A program made the position numbers and the translations under genes. DNA of 64,000 nt from the NCBI RefSeq assembly GCF_009720655.1, contig NZ_WNKS01000013.1, positions 61,072 to 125,071 of the forward strand, in the 5' to 3' direction. Source of the stretch: Rhodoblastus acidophilus. Lineage in GTDB: Bacteria > Pseudomonadota > Alphaproteobacteria > Rhizobiales > Beijerinckiaceae. The notes beneath the pieces are model-generated. The model was not told the DNA's origin. It did no database searches and saw only the letters and a program-made list of their open reading frames with translations. This document shows, piece by piece, positions 10,539 through 19,331 of this stretch; positions within the stretch are counted from its first letter, which is position 1; every line of letters starts with the position of its first letter.

Positions 10539-10565
10539 GGCGGAAGCGACAGCTTCCGCCTTTTT
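10539..10565 (+). terminator. Intrinsic terminator after outer-membrane protein gene 1
   Basis: Textbook rho-independent terminator: stem GGCGGAAGC/GCTTCCGCC (10539-10547 with 10552-10560), loop GACA, then TTTTT. It begins 28 bases after the stop codon, so the second barrel gene must have its own promoter. Confidence 0.92.
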
Positions 10566-10648
10566 CATTGCCGGCGCTTTCGACTGCCCATTTCGGCTTT
10601 CCGCAACGAAAATCATTCGCGAACTCTTTGCGCAGCAAAGCATTAAGG

Positions 10649-10663
10649 TTAAGTCGACATTAA
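10649..10663 (+). promoter_or_regulatory. CtrA-type box upstream of outer-membrane protein gene 2
   Basis: Perfect TTAA-N7-TTAA (TTAAGTCGACATTAA), with an additional TTAA six bases further upstream (10643-10646). It lies about 60 bp before the ATG of the second beta-barrel gene, the position of a promoter-overlapping regulator site. Confidence 0.7.
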
Positions 10664-10722
10664 CCCTCTTCATTCATCATGAGTTTAACTGGAAAAGTCG
10701 CCTGGGTACAAAGAGGTTCGTT

Positions 10723-11622
10723 ATGCGGAAAGTCACGAAGGCGGCGGCCGCCGCGATGGTTTTGCTCGCTGGCGGCGCCATGCGGGCCCAGGCCGCGGAC
10801 ATGCTGCCGCCCGCCTATCAGCTCGAATCGGACGCCATGGTCGAATTCGGCTCCGGCTGGTACCTGCGCGGCGATATCGGCTATTCGACGCAGTCCGTTC
10901 CCGGTTTCGCCTATAGTACGACGAATCCCGTGGACCTCGTCAGCACGCCCCCGAGCGCCTTGCTGACGAACGCGGGGCGAAACGTCGGCCTCATGAACTC
11001 GACCCTCGGCGTCGGCTACGCCTTCAACCGCTGGTTTCGCTCCGACGTGACCTACGAATGGAACCAGACCTATGCGGGAACCTATAGCCAAACATTTGTT
11101 CCCTATTACAACGGCAGCTACGATGTTGGCGGATGTCCGTTCAGCGCCACGACGCTGACCTCCTGCTACAAGGTCGACAAGGCCGGGCTCCAAAACTGGT
11201 CGCTGATGGCCAATGTTTATGGCGATTTCGGAACCTGGTTCGGCGTAACGCCCTATGTCGGCGGCGGCATTGGCTTCACCAACCTGCGCGCGACCAGCGC
11301 CGAACAATTCTACTTCAGCAACGGAACGACTTACAGCTACAATGGAACCAACAATACGTGGTGCCCCAGCGGATCGGGCTCGACCTGCTATATCGTCGGC
11401 TATGCCGGCCCGAAAGCGCATGCGCAGGTTTACACCAATTTCTCGTGGAGCCTGATGGCGGGCATGGCCTACGACATCGCGCCGCATCTCAAGCTCGACA
11501 TAGGCTATCGCTACATGAACATGGGCTCGATCAGCGTCGTGGACGCCTCGCAGAACACCGTGCGCAAAACCATCGATGCGCAGCAAGTCCGCGCCGGCCT
11601 GCGCTGGACGCCCGATCTCTAG
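10723..11622 (+). CDS. Outer-membrane beta-barrel protein (Omp25/RopB-like), paralogue 2
   Basis: 299 aa. The signal peptide (MRKVTKAAAAAMVLLAGGAMRAQA) is followed by ADMLPPAYQ, then a barrel rich in Gly, Tyr, Asn and Thr. Strand motifs match paralogue 1: GVGYAFNRWFRSDVTYEWN, GVTPYVGGGIGFTNL, LDIGYRYMNMGS. An extracellular loop with two Cys pairs (GGCPFSATTLTSC; WCPSGSGSTC) is longer than in paralogue 1. ATG at 10723 has AAGAGG seven bases upstream. The C-terminus (LRWTPDL) does not end in an aromatic residue, unlike paralogue 1. Confidence 0.87.
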   Translation: MRKVTKAAAAAMVLLAGGAMRAQAADMLPPAYQLESDAMVEFGSGWYLRGDIGYSTQSVPGFAYSTTNPVDLVSTPPSALLTNAGRNVGLMNSTLGVGYAFNRWFRSDVTYEWNQTYAGTYSQTFVPYYNGSYDVGGCPFSATTLTSCYKVDKAGLQNWSLMANVYGDFGTWFGVTPYVGGGIGFTNLRATSAEQFYFSNGTTYSYNGTNNTWCPSGSGSTCYIVGYAGPKAHAQVYTNFSWSLMAGMAYDIAPHLKLDIGYRYMNMGSISVVDASQNTVRKTIDAQQVRAGLRWTPDL

Positions 11623-11638
11623 AACATTTTGTTTTCAC

Positions 11639-11682
11639 GCGTTTTCTTCACGCGAACCGGCATCCACTTCGCTTGAAAACGC
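11639..11682. repeat. Dispersed palindromic repeat, copy 1
   Basis: Outer arms GCGTTTTC/GAAAACGC (11639-11646 with 11675-11682) enclose an inner CGCGAA...TTCGC stem and a loop containing ACCGGCATCC. The same element recurs at 48005-48048, and its loop core recurs at 31185-31232. The TAG stop codon of the minus-strand gene 11684-11953 starts two bases beyond the right arm. REP-like intergenic element, possibly acting as a terminator. Confidence 0.75.
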
Positions 11683-11683
11683 T

Positions 11684-11953
11684 CTAATCCTCGTCGCCCG
11701 ACGCGCGGTCCTGCGCGTCGGCGCAGCGCGCCCCGATGGCGGCGGCGAGCCGCCCTTCGAGCGAGGCGCCATGTTCGGTGAAACCGACAGGCGCCGCCGC
11801 ATTGAGCGCCGCCTCGCGCCGGCGGAAATCCGCGATGTCGTCGGGCCCCGGCGCGGGCACGCGCGCATCGTCCCAGCCGAACGCGTCGAACCAGTCGAAA
11901 TCCTGCGGCGTCAGCCCCGCCCTCTGCAAGCGCTCGCGCATTCCCGCATCCAT
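11684..11953 (-). CDS. Small protein of unknown function downstream of the PAS histidine kinase
   Basis: 89 aa starting MDAGMRERLQRAGLTPQDFDWFDAFGW. It is acidic and tryptophan-containing, with no membrane segment, signal or recognised domain. The start codon is 19 bases after the histidine kinase stop codon, on the same strand, which suggests co-transcription. The codon pattern (third-position G/C) resembles the neighbours. The frame extends upstream to 12037, but that part overlaps the kinase and looks non-coding. It could be a small partner of the kinase; that is a guess from position only. Confidence 0.6.
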   Translation of the reverse strand: MDAGMRERLQRAGLTPQDFDWFDAFGWDDARVPAPGPDDIADFRRREAALNAAAPVGFTEHGASLEGRLAAAIGARCADAQDRASGDED

Positions 11954-11972
11954 GGCCGCCCTCCCCGCCTCG

Positions 11973-14519
11973 TCAACGCGACGCCTGCTCCACCGACCGC
12001 AGCCCCTCGACGTCCTCGACGGCGGGCGCGAGCGCAAAACTCACTTCGACCATCGTGCCTTCGTTCTTGCGGCTGCGGATGGCGAATTCGGCGTGGTTGG
12101 CCTCGGCCAGCGCCTTGGTCAGCGGCAGGCCGAGGCCGCTGCCTCCCGCCTTCGACGACACTTGCCGGAACGGTTCGAGCGCCGACGCCAGCTCCGATTC
12201 GCTCATGCCGATGCCGGTGTCCTTGACCCGCAGCAACACCCGCCCCGCCCCGCCCGTCGAAACCAGCGAGGTCGAAACGATCACCTGCCCGCCCGGCTCG
12301 TTGTAACGCACGGCGTTGGCGAGCAGGTTGAGCACGATCTGGCGCAACGAGCGCTCGTCCGCGAGGGCCGCCGGCAACCCGCTCGCCAGCGCCAGACGAG
12401 TGATGACCCGCTCGCGATTGGCCTGCGGCTGGATCAGCGAAACGCATTCGGCAACGACCTGGTTCGCGTCCACGGCGGTGAAATTCAGGTCGAGCTTGCC
12501 GGCCTCGATCTTGGAGAGGTCGAGCAGGTCGTTGACGAGGCTCATCACATGGGCGCCGGAGGCGTGGATGTCCTTGAGATATTCCTTGTAGCGCGCGTTG
12601 CCGACGGGACCGAACCGCTCGTCCATGATGACTTCGGTGAAGCCGAGAATGGCGTTGAGCGGCGTGCGGATTTCATGCGTGACGGCGGCCAGATATTCGG
12701 TCTTGGCGCGGCTTTCCGCCTCCGCGGCCTCCGCGCGCGCCCTGGCGTCGTCAAGGGCCTGCGCACCCTCGCCAAGAGCCAGCGCCCCCTCGCCCGCCGG
12801 CGCGAGATCGCGGAAGACGGCGCAGAATTTCCTGCCGCCGCTCATCCGCGCAAAGCTGGTCCGCAAGGTCAGCGCCGCGCCGGAGCGGGTTCCGCAGGCC
12901 AGGCGCAGCGTCGGCGCCGAATCGCCCGAGGCGAGCCGGCTCAGCGCGGCGGCGATCGCCGCCTGTCCCTCTGGCGCGACGAGGTCGCGGATGTTGAGGC
13001 TTTCGTCGCGCGTCCGCCCAAAAAGCTTTTCGGCGGCGGCGTTCAGCCCGAGCAGGTCGCCGTCGGCGTTGAACAGGACCACGCCGTCGGCCGAGGCCGC
13101 AAGGATGGCGGCGGCGTCGGCGGCTTCGGCCTCGCGCTGGCGCAGGCTGGCCTGAAGCGCCGCGATTTTTTCGGACATTTTTTCGTTTTCGGACGATTTT
13201 TCCACGCCCGATGAGCGGATGACGACGACCGCTTCGGCGGGAGCGCCGCGCCAGAGCGTCGCCGCAGTTTCGATGTCAACCTGGAGGCCGCGCGCGTCAA
13301 AAGCGCGGCGGAGGTCGCCCCCCGCCCTGCACAACTCGGCTGCGTCGGCGCAGCCGAGCCAGTCAAGCAAGGTGCGGTTGGCGCGCGCCCAGGCGCCGGC
13401 TTGACGGATCGCCAATCCGACGGGCCACGCGTCGAAGAGCGCGGCCTCGGCCGGCGAGACGTCGGGCGAATCGTCGTCAAATCCGTGTTGGTCGGCCTCG
13501 CCCGAACCGGTTTCCGCGCCTTCCCCGTGCGCCCCCAGCGTGCGGGCGATCTCGCGGAAAGCCTGGCGTTCATGCGGCGCCAGGGTGACCAGGGCCGCCG
13601 GCTCGTCGCGGCTTTCCACCGGGACGCCGCCTCGGGCCGGCGGGAAGGGCAGCACCACCCCGGACGTGTCAGGCGCGGGCGCCTCGGGCGCGGCGACATC
13701 AGGCGATGCGGGCGGCTGGGCGAGTTCGCGCATGCGGTCGAGCTGAATGACCCCAAAACCTCGCCAGCCATCAAAGCCCTTTTCGCGGTCGAAGGCGGGC
13801 AGAGCGCCGAGCGACACGGGCGCGGCGGCGCCGGCGCCGGCGATCGGCCAGAGCAGCTCGACGCCGCTGAAGGTGGCGCGGCCGGTGAGCGCCGTCGCGA
13901 GGCGATCGTCGGGGTCCATGTCCAGACTGCGCGCGACCTGGGCCAGGTCGCGCCCGACCAGCGAGGCGGCGGCGCCGCCAAAGATTTCCGCGAGCGGCGG
14001 CGTCACCTCGGTCACGACATTGCGCGCGTCCGTGCGCCACAGGAAGCGCGCCGGTTTCAGGCCGGGATAGCGGCGCTCGAAATCGCGCTTCAGCTCGGCG
14101 CAAGTCTCCGAGGCGGCGACAGGCCGCGCGGCGGGGCCAAGTCTCGGCGCAGATGCGGCGCGCGGCCGCAAGCCGAGCCCGGCGAGCGCCAAAAGTCTTG
14201 AACCCGTGCTGGCGCGGCGGCAAAGAAAGGTGAGTCGTGGCGTCCCCGGGCCGAAGTCGAAACGTTCGATTCGGCTGGCGCCGGGCGCAAGGCCGACGAG
14301 CCGCGCGGCGATCGCCGGCGCGAACAGGCGCGCGGCGAGATCGGCGACGCTCTCCGCGCCAAAAAGCGAGAGAGCCGCGGCATTGGCGTGGACGAGACGC
14401 AGCCCGTCGCCCTCGGCGACCAGCACGGGCGCGCCGGCCCGATCGAGCGAGGCGACGCCAGCTTCGGCCAGGGCGGCGGCAATGTCCGCCCGAGATCCCT
14501 CTAACGCTCTTCCGTCCAT
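11973..14519 (-). CDS. PAS-domain sensor histidine kinase (PdhS/PleC/DivJ-like)
   Basis: 848-aa hybrid-free sensor kinase with no transmembrane segment. Several PAS-like modules fill residues 1-590; the clearest (LRQREAEAADAAAILAASADGV...LLGLNAAAEKLFG) is directly before the kinase core. The HisKA phospho-acceptor is H615 in THEIRTPLNAILGFTEVIMDE, and the following DERFGP...YKEYLKDIHASGAHVMSLVNDLLDLSKIEAGK matches the HisKA of cell-cycle kinases PdhS, PleC and DivJ. The HATPase_c domain has the N-box (LLNLLANAVRYN), G1 (VKDTGIGM) and G2 (GGSGLGLPL). A soluble PAS kinase of this size resembles PdhS. A perfect CtrA box lies 19 bases upstream of the ATG, consistent with a cell-cycle role. Confidence 0.85.
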   Translation of the reverse strand: MDGRALEGSRADIAAALAEAGVASLDRAGAPVLVAEGDGLRLVHANAAALSLFGAESVADLAARLFAPAIAARLVGLAPGASRIERFDFGPGTPRLTFLCRRASTGSRLLALAGLGLRPRAASAPRLGPAARPVAASETCAELKRDFERRYPGLKPARFLWRTDARNVVTEVTPPLAEIFGGAAASLVGRDLAQVARSLDMDPDDRLATALTGRATFSGVELLWPIAGAGAAAPVSLGALPAFDREKGFDGWRGFGVIQLDRMRELAQPPASPDVAAPEAPAPDTSGVVLPFPPARGGVPVESRDEPAALVTLAPHERQAFREIARTLGAHGEGAETGSGEADQHGFDDDSPDVSPAEAALFDAWPVGLAIRQAGAWARANRTLLDWLGCADAAELCRAGGDLRRAFDARGLQVDIETAATLWRGAPAEAVVVIRSSGVEKSSENEKMSEKIAALQASLRQREAEAADAAAILAASADGVVLFNADGDLLGLNAAAEKLFGRTRDESLNIRDLVAPEGQAAIAAALSRLASGDSAPTLRLACGTRSGAALTLRTSFARMSGGRKFCAVFRDLAPAGEGALALGEGAQALDDARARAEAAEAESRAKTEYLAAVTHEIRTPLNAILGFTEVIMDERFGPVGNARYKEYLKDIHASGAHVMSLVNDLLDLSKIEAGKLDLNFTAVDANQVVAECVSLIQPQANRERVITRLALASGLPAALADERSLRQIVLNLLANAVRYNEPGGQVIVSTSLVSTGGAGRVLLRVKDTGIGMSESELASALEPFRQVSSKAGGSGLGLPLTKALAEANHAEFAIRSRKNEGTMVEVSFALAPAVEDVEGLRSVEQASR

Positions 14520-14537
14520 CGTCCCGCCCAGAATTAT

Positions 14538-14552
14538 TTAATAAAAGATTAA
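14538..14552 (-). promoter_or_regulatory. CtrA-type box upstream of the PAS histidine kinase
   Basis: Perfect TTAA-N7-TTAA (TTAATAAAAGATTAA on the + strand; the motif is symmetric in its half-sites). It sits 19-33 bases before the kinase start codon, so bound CtrA would overlap the promoter or the leader. Confidence 0.7.
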
Positions 14553-14663
14553 ACACGTCCGCCTTCCGGAATCCAGTTTTGATCCAGGACATTTGCTCCC
14601 ACCGCATGCTATGGTGAACAATTCGTTAATTCCAGCGGTCGACGGAGGGACCCTGCGGTCTAT

Positions 14664-14696
14664 GCTGCACTGCACAAAGTCTAATTGCAGCGCAGC
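14664..14696 (+). promoter_or_regulatory. Dyad operator upstream of the phasin genes (PhaR-like site)
   Basis: Inverted repeat GCTGCACTGCA...TGCAGCGCAGC (14664-14674 with 14686-14696; 10 of 11 positions pair) centred about 108 bp before the phasin ATG. PhaR repressors bind TGCA/CTGC-GCAG rich sites in front of phasin genes in alphaproteobacteria. Binding here is inferred; no phaR gene is in the window. Confidence 0.5.
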
Positions 14697-14787
14697 ATTT
14701 CCCGTGCTAATTGTCCAAGCGTGAACTTCATTGGCCCGGGGGTGTGGGAGCGCTGGAATGCCCGGGCGCAATCATACAGGATGTCCC

Positions 14788-15156
14788 ATGACCAATCATC
14801 TGAACCTTGAAATTCCCGCGGAAGTCCGCGAATTCGCCGAAAAGACCGTCGATCAGGCCCGCAAGGCCTTTGACGGCTATGTCGCCGCCGCGCAGAAGGC
14901 GGCCGCGCAGACCGAAGCCGCCGCCGAGAACGCGGCCGCCGGCGTCAAGGACATGAGCGCCAAGGCGATCTCCTATGCCGAGGCCAATGTGAAGGCGGCG
15001 TTCGACCTCGCCGAAAGCCTGGTCAAGGCCAAGGATCCCAAGGAAATGATGGCGATCCAGACCGAATATCTCAAGTCGCAGATCGCCGCCGTCCAGGAGC
15101 AGGCCAAGGCCATGGGCGAGACGATCAAGTCCGCCATGACTCCGGACCACAAATAA
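14788..15156 (+). CDS. Phasin family protein 1
   Basis: 122-aa amphipathic alpha-helical protein of the phasin_2 type, typical of the proteins that coat polyhydroxyalkanoate granules. The motif VREFAEKTVDQARKAFDGY near the N-terminus and MMAIQTEYLKSQIAAVQEQAK near the C-terminus are characteristic; Ala, Lys and Glu dominate and there is no signal peptide. ATG at 14788. The stop codon overlaps the next gene's start (TAATG), so the two phasin genes are translationally coupled. The upstream dyad at 14664-14696 is a candidate PhaR operator. No PHA synthase is adjacent, but a PhaC-like gene lies at 28801. Confidence 0.85.
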   Translation: MTNHLNLEIPAEVREFAEKTVDQARKAFDGYVAAAQKAAAQTEAAAENAAAGVKDMSAKAISYAEANVKAAFDLAESLVKAKDPKEMMAIQTEYLKSQIAAVQEQAKAMGETIKSAMTPDHK

Positions 15157-15773
15157 TGGCTCCTCCGCGCAAGCCCGTCAGGCCCAGGCCCGCGCCGGCG
15201 CCCGTGGTCGCGGAGGCGGCGCTGTTCGCCGACGCGGCGCCGGTCGCCACGCCGGTCGAGGCCCCCGCGCCGATCGCGGAGTCGCCCGCCCCGGCGCAGG
15301 AAGCCGAAACCGTCGCTCCCGTGCTCGAAGTCGAGGCGCCCGCTCCAGCGCCGAAGCAAGAGCCCGCTCCAGAGGCCAAGGCGCAGGATCCCGCGCCGGC
15401 TGAAAACGTGGAACAGCCCGCTCCCGCCCCCAAGGCGGAGAAGGCCAAGGCCACCAAGTCGAAGGCCGCCGAGACCGCGCACGCGCTGGAAGGCTCCTTC
15501 GCCGCCGCGAGCAAGAGCCTCCAGGCTTTTTCCGCCAAGGCGATGGAAGCGTATCAAGCCAACGCCGCCGCTTCGATGGAATACATGAAGGCGCTCGCCA
15601 CCGTGCATTCCGTCTCCGAGGCCATTGCGCTGCAGAGCGAACATATGCGCAAGCAATATGAGGCGCTCTCGACGCAGGCCAAGGAACTGACGACCCTGGC
15701 CCAGCAGGTCGCGGCCGACGCCGCCGGCCCGCTGAAGGATCAGTTCGGCAAGGGTTTTAAGTCCTCGAGCTGA
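15156..15773 (+). CDS. Phasin family protein 2 with Pro/Ala-rich N-terminal arm
   Basis: 205 aa. Residues 1-105 are low-complexity, rich in Pro, Ala, Glu and Lys (APAPKQEPAPEAKAQDPAPAE), and resemble the spacer arms that some phasins use for extension or partner contacts. Residues 110-200 form the helical phasin domain (SLQAFSAKAMEAYQANAAASMEYMKAL; QSEHMRKQYEALSTQAKEL). It starts within the stop codon of phasin 1 (TAATG). Granule binding is inferred from the family. Confidence 0.8.
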   Translation: MAPPRKPVRPRPAPAPVVAEAALFADAAPVATPVEAPAPIAESPAPAQEAETVAPVLEVEAPAPAPKQEPAPEAKAQDPAPAENVEQPAPAPKAEKAKATKSKAAETAHALEGSFAAASKSLQAFSAKAMEAYQANAAASMEYMKALATVHSVSEAIALQSEHMRKQYEALSTQAKELTTLAQQVAADAAGPLKDQFGKGFKSSS

Positions 15774-15795
15774 ACCGGCGCGGAACTGCAAAATT

Positions 15796-15825
15796 GGCGC
15801 GCGAAGGCACTTGCATTCGCGCGCC
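15796..15825 (+). terminator. Hairpin after the phasin operon
   Basis: Perfect ten-base-pair stem GGCGCGCGAA/TTCGCGCGCC (15796-15805 with 15816-15825) with a 10-base loop, 23 bases after the phasin 2 stop codon and 26 bases before tRNA-His. There is no strong T-run. Confidence 0.6.
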
Positions 15826-15851
15826 TCTGCTTATAGGGTCCGCCCCGCGTT

Positions 15852-15928
15852 GCCGCCATAGCTCAGTTGGTTAGAGCGCTAGATTGTGGATCTAGAGGTC
15901 CCCCGTTCGAGCCGGGGTGGCGGTACCA
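15852..15928 (+). tRNA. tRNA-His (anticodon GTG)
   Basis: Full cloverleaf of 77 nt including an encoded CCA. Acceptor GCCGCCA pairs with TGGCGGT, the D-arm carries AGCTCAGTTGGTTAGAGC, the anticodon stem CTAGA/TCTAG encloses TTGTGGA with GTG at 15886-15888, and the T-arm is CCCCG-TTCGAGC-CGGGG. Discriminator base 73 is A and the first pair is G1:T72. The base before G1 is T, so the genome does not encode the G-1 that most bacterial tRNA-His carry. This is the known alphaproteobacterial exception. Confidence 0.97.
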
Positions 15929-15997
15929 TCGAAAACCTTGGCCGATCGCAGGCCCGATCTCCTGACATGCCGATGAAATGATCCGGAGCGCGACGCG

Positions 15998-16663
15998 ATG
16001 AAAAATTCCGAGATCGGCGCCTTCGAGCGCGAGCAGATCGGGTCGCATTGGGATAACCACGGTTATTATCAGGACGCTGAAAGCCCCGCGTGGCTCGACG
16101 GGTTCTGGGGACCGCGGAGCCGTTTCGCGCGGCTCTTCGATTTCATCGCCGATCTGTCCAGCGTTCTCGAACTGGCCTGCGGCCATGGCCGGCATGCCGC
16201 GCAGATCGTCGACCGCGCCGTCGCGATCACGGTCTCCGACATCAACGAGAGCAACATCGCCTTTTGCCGGCAGCGATTCGCGAGCCGCGGCAACGTCAGC
16301 TATCACGTCGGAAACGGTCACGATTTCGCCGGCGTCGCCGATGCGTCCATGACCGCCGTCTTCAGCTACGACGCGATGGTGCATTTCGAATTCGAGGACG
16401 TGCTCTCCTACATCGTCGACCTCAAACGCATCCTGAGACCCGGCGGCCAGGCGCTGCTGCACTATTCCAACTACACCGGCAATCCCGGCGGCCATTACCG
16501 CGACAATCCGCATTCCCGCAATTTCGGCAGCGAAACGGTCTTCTGGCACATGGCCCGGCGCGCCGGTCTCCAGGTGCTGGAATCCGAGACGTTCAACTGG
16601 GGCGGCAATCCTCAGGAAATGGGTTTCGGCATCGACGCCCTGACGCTGCTGCGTCGCCCCTGA
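15998..16663 (+). CDS. Class I SAM-dependent methyltransferase
   Basis: 221 aa. The Rossmann SAM-binding motif I is VLELACGHGRHAAQI, with the acidic motif II (ITVSDINESNI) and post-I DAMVHFEFEDVLSYI, then LRPGGQALLHYS as motif III-like. The N-terminus WDNHGYYQDAE is not typical of a named subfamily. The substrate is unknown. ATG at 15998 has CCGGAG nine bases upstream. The gene lies between tRNA-His and the amidotransferase gene and is probably independent of the tRNA. Confidence 0.8.
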   Translation: MKNSEIGAFEREQIGSHWDNHGYYQDAESPAWLDGFWGPRSRFARLFDFIADLSSVLELACGHGRHAAQIVDRAVAITVSDINESNIAFCRQRFASRGNVSYHVGNGHDFAGVADASMTAVFSYDAMVHFEFEDVLSYIVDLKRILRPGGQALLHYSNYTGNPGGHYRDNPHSRNFGSETVFWHMARRAGLQVLESETFNWGGNPQEMGFGIDALTLLRRP

Positions 16664-16729
16664 GTTTCTGCTTGGCGCGGACGGCGAGCTTCTGTATTGC
16701 GACAGGGTCTTCCTCGCCCCGGCGCGCCC

Positions 16730-17535
16730 ATGTGTGAACTTCTAGGCATGAGCGCGAATGTCCCCACCGACATTCGCTTTTCCTTCGCCGGCCTGGCGCG
16801 GCGCGGCGGCGGCGCCGGCCCGCATCGCGACGGTTTTGGAATCGCCTTCTACGACGGCCGGGCCGCGCGATTCTTCCACGATCCCGAACCCGCGGCGCAT
16901 TCGGAGATCGCGCGCTTTCTCGGCGCGCATCCGATCAAAAGCCTGACCGTCATCGCCCATATCCGCCAGGCCAACAGCGGCAAAGTGTCGCTGGCCAACA
17001 CCCATCCGTTTTCCCGCGAACTTTTTGGCAGAGTGTGGACCTACGCCCATAACGGCCAGTTGCGCGGCGTGAAAAAACTGCCGCTCGAATTCTATGCGCC
17101 GGTCGGGACCACCGACAGCGAGCACGCTTTCTGCTGGATGCTCGACCAGTTGCGGAAAAAATTCGACGCCCTGCCGCCGCCGGCGCGGCTCGACCGCGAG
17201 GTGCACCGACTCAGCGCGCAGCTGGCGCCGATGGGCGTGTTCAACATGCTGCTGTCGGACGGACGCACGCTCTATGCCTATTGCGGCAAAAAGCTGTCCT
17301 GCCTCACCCGCCGCGCCCCGTTCGGCAAGGCGACGCTGATCGACGCGGACCGCTCGGTGAATTTCGCCGAGGAAACCGGGCCAGACGATTGCGTCACCGT
17401 GGTCGCCACGGGACCGCTGACCTCGGACGAAAGCTGGACCGTTCTTGAGCCGGGCACACTGCTGGCGCTGCGCGAAGGCAGAATCGCCCATTCCATCGAA
17501 TCGAAGCCGCAGGATGCGGCCAAGGGAGTCTTGAA

Positions 17536-17542
<7 letters not shown>
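16730..17542 (+). CDS. Class II glutamine amidotransferase (YafJ-like)
   Basis: 270 aa. The protein starts MCELLGMSANVPTDI; the Cys right after the initiator Met is the N-terminal nucleophile of Ntn-type amidotransferases, which fixes the start at 16730. GPHRDGFGIAFYDG, AHIRQANSG and TWTYAHNGQLRG-type segments (here VWTYAHNGQLRG) form the glutamine pocket and oxyanion hole. The acceptor substrate is unknown for YafJ proteins. The related EgtC acts in ergothioneine synthesis, and EgtB/EgtD are elsewhere in this window, but the sequence start is the YafJ type. Its stop codon overlaps the mtnA start by seven bases. Confidence 0.85.
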
Positions 17543-18587
<1,045 letters not shown>

Positions 18588-18612
<25 letters not shown>

Positions 18613-19112
18613 TCGGAAGGGGGCGCGGGGTCTTGGCTCCGCGCCCTGTCCAGATAGGCTCTGTCGTCCTGGCCGATGTCTTTGAGCAAGATGCGCAGAT
18701 GGTTGAAATTGTCCGCGCACAATCCGGCTCCGTCGATGAACTGATGGAGGGTTCCTGAATTGTGCAATTTCATGAACCTTCCGCCGTAGCTGGCGATGAA
18801 GTCATCGTGCGACAAAAGTCCAATCTTGCGCGCCGCCCCTATGTCCTCGAACACCGCAATATAGTTCTGATAGTCGTATTTTATTTCGCTATCGAGTTCA
18901 CCCCAATTCAAATTTGGCTTGTCGATCCATGTGTTGGCTTTTGTGCATCGCGCCAGTCGTTCGTTGAAGGACGACAGTGTTTGCAGGCGGCGCAGACGAT
19001 ACATTTCTCGTAGCTGAACGTAAGCAACCAAGCCGGCGACCACAAGAAACGCGGTCCGAACGACATCAAAAACAGTCGCCCGCGCCGCTTCCACGGCATT
19101 CCAATCGATCAT
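18588..19112 (-). CDS. Membrane-anchored protein of unknown function (DUF4760-like)
   Basis: 174 aa. One N-terminal transmembrane helix (VVRTAFLVVAGLVAYVQLREMYRLRR, about 13-38) precedes a soluble helical domain with the pattern WGELDSEIKYDYQNYIAVFEDIGAARKIGLLSHDDFIASYG. This topology and pattern resemble DUF4760-type proteins; no catalytic motif is seen. ATG at 19112 (MIDWNAVEAA) is preferred to the upstream extension to 19136. The 3' end overlaps mtnA convergently by 25 bases. The G+C content of its reading frame is lower than that of the neighbours, so transfer is possible. Confidence 0.65.
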
Positions 19113-19207
19113 GATCCCAGTCCCACAGCAAAACAAAGGCGCAGTTCAGCAGTCCCATACGGGCGTGTCCAGCTTTCAGCTCAAGCTTTCGCGGTGAAGC
19201 GGCTCTC

Positions 19208-19242
19208 ATACGATTTCCGAACGATCAGTTCGGAAATCGTAT
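19208..19242. repeat. Long perfect inverted repeat (15-bp arms)
   Basis: Arms ATACGATTTCCGAAC and GTTCGGAAATCGTAT with loop GATCA. Intergenic, between the DUF4760-like gene and the phosphopantetheinyl transferase gene, and followed six bases later by a second hairpin. It may be a bidirectional terminator or a mobile palindrome. Confidence 0.75.
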
Positions 19243-19248
19243 TCCGTT

Positions 19249-19288
19249 CGCGCGGAAATCCGCCCTTCGCTTGGAGGATTTCCGCGCG
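19249..19288. repeat. Second inverted repeat (13-bp arms)
   Basis: Arms CGCGCGGAAATCC (19249-19261) and GGATTTCCGCGCG (19276-19288) around a 14-base loop. The GGAAATC core is shared with the hairpin just upstream, so the two look like a paired palindromic element. Confidence 0.7.
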
Positions 19289-19331
19289 ATTTCGTTTTCG
19301 CGGATCGCGAAGCGATCTTGCGGAAACCGTA

